Shown in pieces: positions 8,814 to 16,002 of a DNA stretch of 64,000 nucleotides (positions are counted from its first letter, which is position 1; every line of letters begins with the position of its first letter). Below the pieces are notes generated by a model, which worked only from the letters and a program-made list of their open reading frames with translations, was not told the origin of the DNA and ran no database searches. The stretch comes from Aurantiacibacter arachoides (lineage in GTDB: Bacteria; Pseudomonadota; Alphaproteobacteria; Sphingomonadales; Sphingomonadaceae): contig NZ_WTYH01000001.1 of assembly GCF_009827335.1 (NCBI RefSeq), positions 1,984,001 to 2,048,000 of the forward strand, written 5' to 3'. The position numbers and the translations under genes are program-made.

Positions 8814-9852
8814 CGACCAATGCCTGCTCGAGCGTGCGCGCCCGTTCCAGTTCGACAAGCACTTCTGAATACAACATCGCGCGATCCGCTTTCTGACCAC
8901 GCCAGATGGCGGAATTGGCGCTTGCGCCTGTGAGGCGCGCGCCACGCGCTAGCGCAGCGCGTTCGCGCAAGATCGACAGCGGCACCAGCGCCGCATCACA
9001 GGGCGGGTCGTTGGCCAGCGCTCGGCTCGTCAGACACGCCCCGCATCCTCCTTCGGCGCGCGCTTGCAGCCGGGCCGATGTGCGGGTTCCGCCATCGTTC
9101 GATGTTACCACGCGCATACCCGCGGCAAGCATTGCTGCACACAATGCGACATCCTCGCCGACGGGCGGGGTCGGCAGGCCGCCGATCGCACGATAGGCGG
9201 TTGACCGGATGGCCAGGCTTGCGCCCGAGGCCCGATAGGCGAACGATCCGGCCTCGCCGCCCGTCCAGCTTCTCCAAAGGCGATCACTGGCCTCGAAATA
9301 GGCGCGTTCCGCATCGCCGACCGCACGCACCTGCGGAGGCAAGAGGGACAGTTCATCATCGTCGAGGTGCACATCCTCGCACACCAGGTCATTGCCGGTG
9401 GACAGGCTTTGCAAGCGGCTCGCGACCCAATCCGGCCCTACGTAGCTGTCGGCATCGGTCGTAAGCAGCTTACCCTCCGGCGCCAGCATCGCGGCAAGGT
9501 CCAGTGCCAATCGCCGGGCATGCGGCGCGTCCCGGATACTGGCCGCCAAAGACAGTTCGACCATCAGATAGGATTGCCCCGCGTTGCGCATTGCCGTTTC
9601 GATGATTGCGGCCGAGCGATCCCGTGTGTCGTTGATAACAAATACTAGCGCCCCTCCAGTGGAGCCGCGCATCGCGACGAGGAGCGAATTCAGCATGCGC
9701 GGAAGTAACTCTTCTTCGTCACGAACCGGAACCGCGATCGCGTGAGCATAAAGATCCGGCGCGTGGGAATGTATACGCGCAACGTTCACCTTTTCAGCGA
9801 ACATCTTGCTGGCCAGTATCTTGTTGATGTTTTGCGAATGCGCATCGTTCAT
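8800..9852 (-). CDS. Family 2-type glycosyltransferase
   Basis: GT-A fold glycosyltransferase of 350 residues. The nucleotide-sugar start is AIAVPVRDEEELLPRML near 39-55, and the metal-binding DxD-type motif is TTDADSYVGPDW near 137-148. The later GASLAIRSTAYRAIGGLP and VGEDVALC segments match the acceptor region of family 2 enzymes. No membrane helices are obvious, so it probably acts in the cytoplasm. It is the first gene of the operon with an acyl-CoA dehydrogenase-like protein, a PIG-L deacetylase and a methyltransferase. The four together suggest synthesis of a modified glyco-conjugate; the product is not known to me. Confidence 0.85.
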   Translation of the reverse strand: MNDAHSQNINKILASKMFAEKVNVARIHSHAPDLYAHAIAVPVRDEEELLPRMLNSLLVAMRGSTGGALVFVINDTRDRSAAIIETAMRNAGQSYLMVELSLAASIRDAPHARRLALDLAAMLAPEGKLLTTDADSYVGPDWVASRLQSLSTGNDLVCEDVHLDDDELSLLPPQVRAVGDAERAYFEASDRLWRSWTGGEAGSFAYRASGASLAIRSTAYRAIGGLPTPPVGEDVALCAAMLAAGMRVVTSNDGGTRTSARLQARAEGGCGACLTSRALANDPPCDAALVPLSILRERAALARGARLTGASANSAIWRGQKADRAMLYSEVLVELERARTLEQALVDVDA

Positions 9853-10168
9853 CTCGGCACGGTCCCGTCGATCGCCAGAGCGCGGCCTTACTTGGCATCT
9901 GGATTGAAATAACCGGCCCCGATGCGGAGCGTTCCGGACAATCTCTTGCAGATAACAAGGATTGGTTTCCCTTCAGTTTGTAGGAACTGCGGGCTTATCG
10001 ATCTGAATTGCGAGAGGGGTTTGCGGGTTTTCGGGCACCAGGCAAAGCCACGCCAAGCCTCGACATGCTGCCAGTTGGTGCATCTACTCTACCCGTGCTG
10101 CGACGAGATCTGACACGCGATGAGGAAGCGCAGCGGTCCCGAAAATCACGCCGGAGCGTTGCTAGGAG
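9853..10168. other. Divergent intergenic region
   Basis: 316 bases between the start of the glycosyltransferase operon (leftward) and the UVR-motif gene (rightward). It must hold both promoters. I see no convincing reading frame, tRNA or strong hairpin. Confidence 0.5.
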
Positions 10169-10441
10169 ATGAGCAAGACCATTGAAGATCTTCAGAACGA
10201 TATGGACGCTGCGGCGCGAGATCTCGATTTTGACGAGGCGCGGCGAATTCGTGACCGTATCAACCTGATGCGAGGCGGAGCGAGCGCTGCAGAGGCGGCA
10301 GAAGCCGATACGTCGGGTTTGGTTCGTCAGCAGGCGGGCGCGATGGGGCTGGGCACGAGCCGGCAGCAACCAGTGCTTCCAACAGGATGGAGGCCGCCAC
10401 CAAAGCCCGACCCCATGACATCCGGTCGGAAACGCAAATGA
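10169..10441 (+). CDS. Small UvrB/UvrC-motif protein
   Basis: 90-residue protein with one UVR motif (residues 5-36: IEDLQNDMDAAARDLDFDEA followed by RRIRDRINLM), the helical hairpin by which UvrB and UvrC contact each other. The rest is low-complexity and basic at the C-terminus (PPPKPDP, SGRKRK), suggesting nucleic-acid contact. Similar stand-alone proteins are common in sphingomonads; their role is not established. The ATG at 10169 directly abuts AGGAG at 10164-10168, which is too close to act as its ribosome site; the start is kept because homologues begin MSKTIEDL-like, but an ATG at 10203 is possible. Confidence 0.8.
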   Translation: MSKTIEDLQNDMDAAARDLDFDEARRIRDRINLMRGGASAAEAAEADTSGLVRQQAGAMGLGTSRQQPVLPTGWRPPPKPDPMTSGRKRK

Positions 10442-10509
10442 CGATCGACGTCGCGAATCTTGCTTGGCGGCTCTGTAATCTTTGGGCTTCAAGCGGATTG
10501 GCACGTGCG

Positions 10510-11350
10510 AGTACTGTCAGTCTAAACGCAACTCATCCTCCAATGGCGAAGCTTTCCCCTCCCCGCTTTCAACTCAAGCCATGAGGGACTGCCACTCGGC
10601 CAGTGCGGCTGAGCGGCGGGTCTTGTAGGTTTGTCGGTCGATGAGGTGGCGTTCGAGGTTGAAGTGGTTATGGGCGTTGGCATGGACCGAGGCGAGTTTC
10701 TGTAGCGACTTCATTTGTCGGAACCTGAGCATGGCTCGCTCTCATCTCCGGAATGGCAGGTGGCTGTTCTCCACCCGGTTGTTGGCCCAGCGTCCCACAT
10801 CCTGCTTGGTGGCATTGCCTAGCTCGGTCATCGCCGCCTTGTAGGACCGCAGGCCATCGATGGTGCTCTCCGCCGGTGAGCCGTGGCGTCGCTAGGCTTT
10901 TTTCATGAACCGCAGGGCCGCTTTCTTGTCGCGAGTGTTTGTGCCGTAACTCTCTAGCACCTCGCCCTCCTGGTCGACCGCTCGCCACAGGTAGTGCATC
11001 TCGCCGTTGATCTTCACGTAAACCTCGTCGAGATGACATTTCGACTGGCGGAAGCCCTTCATTCGGCTGATCCGCTGACGGCGGACATCAGCAGCAAACA
11101 TTGGGCCGAACCTGTTTCACCAGTGACGCACGGTCTCATGGCCGATGTCGATGCCGCGCTCGAACAGCAGGTCTTCCACGTTCCGCAAGCTCAGCGGGAA
11201 GCGGACGTACATCATCACCATCAGGCGGATCACGTCAGGCGACGAGTTGAAATACCGGAACGGACTGACAGGCTTGCGAGGTCTTGGCATGGCCGCGCCT
11301 CTAGCTGATTAGGCCCGTTCCGCCGGCGGGTGCGTTCGCTCTGACAGGAC
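10510..11350 (-). mobile_element. IS6-family element, copy 2 (both ends, dead)
   Basis: Full-length copy of about 841 bp. Left end AGTACTGTCAGTCTAAACGC at 10510; right end CTCTGACAGGAC finishing at 11350, giving short imperfect inverted repeats around CTGTCAG. No 8-bp target duplication is recognisable in the flanks. The transposase inside is inactivated. Confidence 0.88.
10574..11290 (-). pseudogene. IS6-family transposase, broken copy 2
   Basis: Same gene as the intact copy at 31173-31889 but with at least three nonsense changes: TGG to TGA in RHWWNRF (near 11118), a TAG replacing Leu after MKKA (near 10892), and TGA in the HLPFRR/ERAM region (near 10750). It is also changed in the usually invariant FRQWKWHLDE stretch (FRQSKCHLDE). 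Non-functional. Confidence 0.88.
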
Positions 11351-11426
11351 CCCGGTGAGTAATACTAGTCCGATGACAGACGACCCCTAAGACTCATCGG
11401 AAAAACGCGCCGCAATTTTTAGGCAG

Positions 11427-11710
11427 ATGACGCCGGGGCTAATCGCCGATCTTCATCTCTATCCTACAGATGAAGGAGGTAAACAGATTTCACTTCTGCC
11501 GGGCTCTGGCTGCCCATGCATGGTCAGCCCACAACGACCGTTGTCCGGTTACTCTGGGTGGCCGGTCCTGAGTGAGCCGCTGCAGCCGAGCAGAATCGCA
11601 GTGCAGTGCCATTCGTTTTTCTTGCACCGGAGGCAAGAGATGCGATGCGGAGAGCTGGGCGCTTCTACCTTGGCTGGGAATTCATTGGAGAAACGGTGGT
11701 CATACTCTAA
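11427..11710 (+). pseudogene. Small EF-Tu-like beta-barrel protein, frameshifted
   Basis: The first part from ATG 11427 reads LIADLHLYPTDEGGKQ, then GCPCMVSPQRPLSGY and GWPVLSEPLQP. This resembles the C-terminal barrel of EF-Tu (compare the TKEEGGRHTPF...GYRPQF pattern), as found in small stand-alone proteins of alphaproteobacteria. After about 11595 the similarity continues in another frame: FVFLAPEARDAMRRAGRFYL, then GWEFIGETVVIL and a TAA at 11708-11710. A single missing base near 11592-11600 explains the shift. Reconstructed length is about 94 residues. Either a recent pseudogene or a sequencing error. Confidence 0.6.
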
Positions 11711-11810
11711 TGTCCAATTCCCACCCTAATTGTCGACCTCGCGCGGTCAGGGAGCGCTGCCCGTAAGCCGACTGGCAGCTATGACACGGTTGGGACCAAG
11801 AAGGGCCTGT

Positions 11811-11833
11811 CAGCTAACGACCCCTTTGCAGAC
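11811..11833. repeat. 23-bp exact repeat, copy 1
   Basis: The 23 bases starting CAGCTAACGACC and ending TTTGCAGAC occur again exactly, in the same orientation, at 21274-21296. Both lie in non-coding DNA. A weaker relative (CAGGTAACGACCCCG) is at 20810. Function unknown; possibly remnants of a dispersed repeat or a decayed gene. Confidence 0.6.
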
Positions 11834-11861
11834 ATAGTGTGAGTCATTAGGCTCGACAGCT

Positions 11862-12119
11862 GTGCTCAAGCTTTTCGTCTATCCGATTCTCGAATTTTTT
11901 GCCACCGTGGCGTATGCGCTCGCGTTAGCTTACGTCCTGATGATCGTTGGGTTCACCGGAGGCCAAATGCTCGACGTTTGGGCCATGGCTACGGGTCCGC
12001 ACGCAGTCAGAACAACCATTATCTCGATATTTTGTTGGGCGGTGCTCCTTGCCCTGCCAGCGTGGGTCGCTGTTGCCTTGGTGCGAAAGTTTAACGCACG
12101 AGGACGCGATCAGAAGTGA
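11862..12119 (+). CDS. Hypothetical small membrane protein
   Basis: 85 residues from a GTG start, with two predicted membrane helices (about 6-33 and 50-75) and a short basic tail (RKFNARGRDQK). I recognise no family. No good ribosome site is seen. Codon use is coding-like and it lies in an otherwise gene-poor stretch, so it is listed with moderate confidence. A frame of this composition could also be chance. Confidence 0.4.
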   Translation: MLKLFVYPILEFFATVAYALALAYVLMIVGFTGGQMLDVWAMATGPHAVRTTIISIFCWAVLLALPAWVAVALVRKFNARGRDQK

Positions 12120-12572
12120 AGCGAGTGTCCGCTTCCCACCCCAAAATCGGACGTTCCTAGCGCCACGCCAAACTTCTTAAACCAGGCGTAGCCGAGATGC
12201 CGCGGCTTAGGTCCTGAGATGGGCCGCAGACGTAACGGAAGGTTCGGGCCCCTAGCGCGGCTTCTCTGCTATTCCCACACGCCAGCCCGATCCGAACAGG
12301 CTGATGGCCACACTCGGCGCACCTTAACTTGACGGCCACTGTGTCGAACTTGTGGATACTGTCAGACTAACCGCACTTTGTTTGTCACTTTCATTCGCTC
12401 CCTCTTTGAACCCGACGGGGCGGTTGGCAGTGCGGAACATTCGCGGTTTAAAACATGCTCAAACCACCAACCAGTTTATCTAGACCCTTTATCTAACCCT
12501 TATGGAAAATGGCGTCGCATTAGGTCTGACAGTGCGGTTCTGACATATCCCGCCGTCACATCGGTGTCTCAG
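12120..12572. other. Gene-poor region
   Basis: 453 bases with no convincing gene. Its right half is the MITE-like inverted-repeat structure at 12354-12550. The rest shows no recognised feature. Confidence 0.5.
12354..12550. repeat. MITE-like inverted-repeat pair related to IS6 end
   Basis: Left arm 12354-12377 and right arm 12531-12550 are inverted copies: every one of the 20 bases of the right arm (reverse complement GGATATGTCAGAACCGCACT) is present in order in the left arm, which has four extra bases (C, CTA). The left arm also resembles the left end of the IS6 copies (CTGTCAGTCTAACCGCA versus CTGTCAGACTAACCGCA). The interior of about 150 bases has no reading frame. This suggests a miniature non-autonomous element carrying two left-type ends, though a remnant is also possible. 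Confidence 0.5.
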
Positions 12573-14822
12573 CTATTCGCGTTCAAGCACCAGTTCAGCA
12601 TACTCATTGCGCCCGGCACCGCCTTGCGAGCCGGCATCGTAAACATAGCCGTACACCAATTGTCCATCGTGCCGACGAATGATGTTGCCCCGCACCCACG
12701 ATCCCTCGATCTCATCGATCTCCAGTCGCGGCGTCTGCCATCGGTTGTTTACGAGGACGGAACTGAAGATGCTGCGGGTCTCGTTGTCTACGAAAAGCGC
12801 AATCAGCGAGTTTCCATCGTGAGTAATATCCCCCGCAGGTTGTTGGGAATCCACTGCGTCGGTCACGACGGGCCGGTCCGATATGCGTCTGGGCTGAGTG
12901 GGTTCTGAACCACCCTGGATCTGCCGTTCCCACAGCATCCCATCAGACAGGCGGTATGCAATGGTGAGCATATCGGTTTGCGCATCATACGCGAGGGGAA
13001 GGACAGCGCCGTAATCCGCCCGGCTTGTTCCTGCTGCCCCAGCAATTTGCCAGCGCTGCGTCAGCGTTCCGTCGGCCAGCAATCGGCGATACCAGATACC
13101 GCCATCGTCGCTGGCATATGCAAGGTGCACGACATCGTCGCGGCCGACAATCGCCTGCGGACCGGTGTTTATGAAACGCTCCCCCGGGTCCAGTTCGACG
13201 GGTGCACTCCAGGTGCCATCAGGGGCACGAACGACGTAGTACAGCCTCTCTGCGAGGAAAACGCTGACGACACTGCCGTTCGAGCGAACTGCGATTGTCG
13301 CCGCCTGGGCAATGGCGTCGGCACGGGCCGCGACCTCATCGACGAGTTCCCAGCTATCGGGATGCGTGGGATGATCCGATGTCCGAAAGACGTGATAGCT
13401 AACCGACTCGGTAACCTGGTGAATGATGTGGATTCGGCGATCCACTCGCCTGCCGTCGACTGCCTCGAGATCGCCCGTCGCGGGACGGTTGGCACCGTCG
13501 ACTTCCTGCCAGCTGCGTCCGCCATCGCTGGATTTCACCATCATGAACTTATTGTCCGTCTCGGTCGGTTCCATGATGAAATAGAGGTCGCCATTCGCCG
13601 TCTGCCACGGTCCGATCCGCCCTGGCGTTTCGACAAAGGTTCCGCCGAGATGGCCGGGCGGGACCGTGATCGACACCTTTGCAATGGCGCTCGCCGATGC
13701 GGGCGGGCTCGCAGGATCGATCATGCGGAATTCGAAACGGTCGCCATTCTCGTTGAGAAGCGGCCCATCGGCAAACCGGCGTATCACCAGTGGCCATTCG
13801 AATTCGCCGTGACTATCGGCTCGATCCAGAGATGGTGCAAGTTCTCGCAATGAAATGCCCGTCGCGGAGACGAAGGGCAAAGACGTTCCGTCTAGCAGGT
13901 CAGTCGTGGCGGTGCCGTTATCATAGGCTGGAGCGGCCACGATGCTTACCCCCGGCGTGCGTGCGACACCCTCGATGGTTAGTTCGTCAATATCCACCAC
14001 TTCACCAGCGGCTACCGCGATGCCTACCTCCCCGGCGGGAATGGAAAGAGGCGCTTGCAGGTTAGCTTCTTCGTCACCGAGGGTGATCTGTATCGTTCCG
14101 CCCTCCAGTTCGATTTCAGCATCCTGCCAGACGTTTCGCGCAAAGCCCGTTGACCGCTGCGCGAGGAGGACTGGGCGGCCGTCTACAATCCGCTCGATCC
14201 GGATGCCGTTCTCGGGCTGGAACCGGACGAGGCCGTAATTGTCCTCGTCGACGAAGCCGAACAGCATGGCAAACCCCCCGCTGCCAGAGGATGGCACGCG
14301 AAATCGGGTAGCGATTGAAAATTCAGGCAGGGGCCACGGGGCGGGATAGATTGCCAGCAACCCGCCAGCATCACCACTGGCGCGCAGAACATTTGAGGGC
14401 GCGTCCTCGACGATAGCAAGGCTGCCGGCCGCTCCTGCGGCTATGGTCCAGCCTGCCGCGGGGGAGCCAGGCGCCTGTTCGCCGAACTGGAGTTCCAGTT
14501 CCCGGTTCGGATAGGGGAAATCGTGCGCCTCAAGCGTTTCCCATTCGCCGCCGTTGCGGCGGGCTTGAAGAGCATAGCGTCTCGGGTCTGGGCTCGCAGC
14601 CACTTCCATCCGCACCCGGAAGGGCCGATCAACCTCGACAACCGCAGGAGTGCCGATCCCGGCGGCCCAGCCAGAATCTCCGTTCAGCGGCGCTGCAATA
14701 TCCGAGCGGACCCGGTAGGCAAGATCGCTTTCGCTCATAGCCGCGCATGATCCGAGGAGGCTTGAAGCGGCAACGGCACCAAGACGAAACGAGCAGGTTG
14801 CCCATGGTGATCGTTTAGTCAT
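12573..14822 (-). CDS. Exo-sialidase/BNR-repeat-like lipoprotein
   Basis: Secreted lipoprotein of about 749 residues. The ATG at 14822 overlaps the alkaline phosphatase stop and is followed by a signal peptide ending in a lipobox, ASSLLGSC. An N-terminal carbohydrate-binding-like jelly-roll region (FSIATRFRVPSSGSG, residues about 150-285) is followed by a beta-propeller region with BNR-type repeats (MMVKSSDGGRSWQEVDG; AYASDDGGIWYRRL). It could bind or hydrolyse a polymeric or phosphorylated substrate at the outer membrane; the substrate is unknown. Last gene of the cluster with a TonB receptor, an alkaline phosphatase and a purple acid phosphatase, so involvement in organic phosphate use is inferred from context only. 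Confidence 0.75.
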   Translation of the reverse strand: MTKRSPWATCSFRLGAVAASSLLGSCAAMSESDLAYRVRSDIAAPLNGDSGWAAGIGTPAVVEVDRPFRVRMEVAASPDPRRYALQARRNGGEWETLEAHDFPYPNRELELQFGEQAPGSPAAGWTIAAGAAGSLAIVEDAPSNVLRASGDAGGLLAIYPAPWPLPEFSIATRFRVPSSGSGGFAMLFGFVDEDNYGLVRFQPENGIRIERIVDGRPVLLAQRSTGFARNVWQDAEIELEGGTIQITLGDEEANLQAPLSIPAGEVGIAVAAGEVVDIDELTIEGVARTPGVSIVAAPAYDNGTATTDLLDGTSLPFVSATGISLRELAPSLDRADSHGEFEWPLVIRRFADGPLLNENGDRFEFRMIDPASPPASASAIAKVSITVPPGHLGGTFVETPGRIGPWQTANGDLYFIMEPTETDNKFMMVKSSDGGRSWQEVDGANRPATGDLEAVDGRRVDRRIHIIHQVTESVSYHVFRTSDHPTHPDSWELVDEVAARADAIAQAATIAVRSNGSVVSVFLAERLYYVVRAPDGTWSAPVELDPGERFINTGPQAIVGRDDVVHLAYASDDGGIWYRRLLADGTLTQRWQIAGAAGTSRADYGAVLPLAYDAQTDMLTIAYRLSDGMLWERQIQGGSEPTQPRRISDRPVVTDAVDSQQPAGDITHDGNSLIALFVDNETRSIFSSVLVNNRWQTPRLEIDEIEGSWVRGNIIRRHDGQLVYGYVYDAGSQGGAGRNEYAELVLERE

Positions 14823-16002
14823 GCCGCCAACCCCAGGCATCGAGGATTACATCAAAGAGGTGTGTGTTTGGGAAATAGCCGCTCACTCGCTCTCCACCCC
14901 GGCCGATGGCAAGCACGGGAACTTCCTCGGCAGAGTGGGTGTCGTTGATAAGAACGTGGTCAAGGCGAACGATCACTTCATCGCTGCCGGTCGTTTTCCA
15001 AGCATCATAACCTGCCAGCAATTCCTCCCCCCGACTTCCCCCGTCCACCTGCAACCCGAACGAGTGATCCGCCGTAAACAGCAACAAGGTATCGTCGAGG
15101 TCGACCCTGGCCTGCACCTCCGCGATGAGCCGGTCGAAATCAGCCATGTTCTGCAGCCCTTCTTGCGGGTCATCGGTATGCGCATCCCACTCGACCACGA
15201 GGAAATACCCCCGTGGCGACGATTGCAGGATATCGAGGGCGTCCATCGTGGCGCGGGCAACGTCCATCGTCTCTGCCACAACGATCGGATGCCGGTTCGT
15301 TTCAGGCACGGCTTCAAGCGAAGTGTAGATCGGGCGCCCGTGTTCCTGCGCCAGTTGCTCGAACCCGGTCTCCAGAGCGCCCAGCTGTTCACCGATCCGT
15401 TGGCGGCCGGCGCCAAACACCACGTCAACGCCGTCTCCAAATCTGGGATTGAACAGCTGCGTAAAAATCTCCCCCTGCTTTCCGCGATCGTTGGCATGGG
15501 CATAGGTTGCCGCTGGCGTCGCATCGGCGATCGACTGGCTGGAGATCACCCCGGTCAGCAGGCCGCGCTCCTCGGCATATTCAAGCAGCGTCTTCGTGGG
15601 CGCGCCATCCCGTTCCCCGCGAACCGCATCAGGCCCCTGGCTGATCACGCCGTTGCGCGTCTTCACTCCGGTCATGATCGCAGACATGCCATTGGCCGAG
15701 TCCGATACGAATTCGTCGACCGGCGAAGTCTCGCTCAAACCAAGATGCGGCCACCGCTGGATGTTAAGGCTCAGCGGCTCGCCATGGGCTAGGATACTTG
15801 CTGCATGGAGTACCGATACGCCGGCCGCATCTGCCACGAACAGGATGATGTTCCTGGCTGGGCCCGGGTGACCGGCTTCGGTTTCCAGCGCCGATGCGGG
15901 ATTTGCGCTGGTATCCTGTGCCAGCACGGGAGCAGAAGACGTTGCGGCGAGAACCGCGGCAAGCCCCGTCCGGAAGGTTTTGGTGACCACCCGACTACCC
16001 AT
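14815..16002 (-). CDS. Alkaline phosphatase
   Basis: Periplasmic alkaline phosphatase superfamily enzyme, 395 residues, with a signal peptide (cleavage after PVLAQ). Motifs: NIILFVADAAGVS (first metal site), DSANGMSAIMTG with the presumed nucleophilic serine near residue 101, EWDAHTDD (shortened compared with the usual EGGRIDHA site), TADHSFG and THSAEEVPV with metal-binding histidines. It should release phosphate from organic monoesters. The ATG overlaps the TonB receptor stop by one base (TGATG) and the end overlaps the lipoprotein gene, so the three are co-translated. The altered EWDAHTDD site might change metal or substrate preference. Confidence 0.88.
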   Translation of the reverse strand: MGSRVVTKTFRTGLAAVLAATSSAPVLAQDTSANPASALETEAGHPGPARNIILFVADAAGVSVLHAASILAHGEPLSLNIQRWPHLGLSETSPVDEFVSDSANGMSAIMTGVKTRNGVISQGPDAVRGERDGAPTKTLLEYAEERGLLTGVISSQSIADATPAATYAHANDRGKQGEIFTQLFNPRFGDGVDVVFGAGRQRIGEQLGALETGFEQLAQEHGRPIYTSLEAVPETNRHPIVVAETMDVARATMDALDILQSSPRGYFLVVEWDAHTDDPQEGLQNMADFDRLIAEVQARVDLDDTLLLFTADHSFGLQVDGGSRGEELLAGYDAWKTTGSDEVIVRLDHVLINDTHSAEEVPVLAIGRGGERVSGYFPNTHLFDVILDAWGWRHD

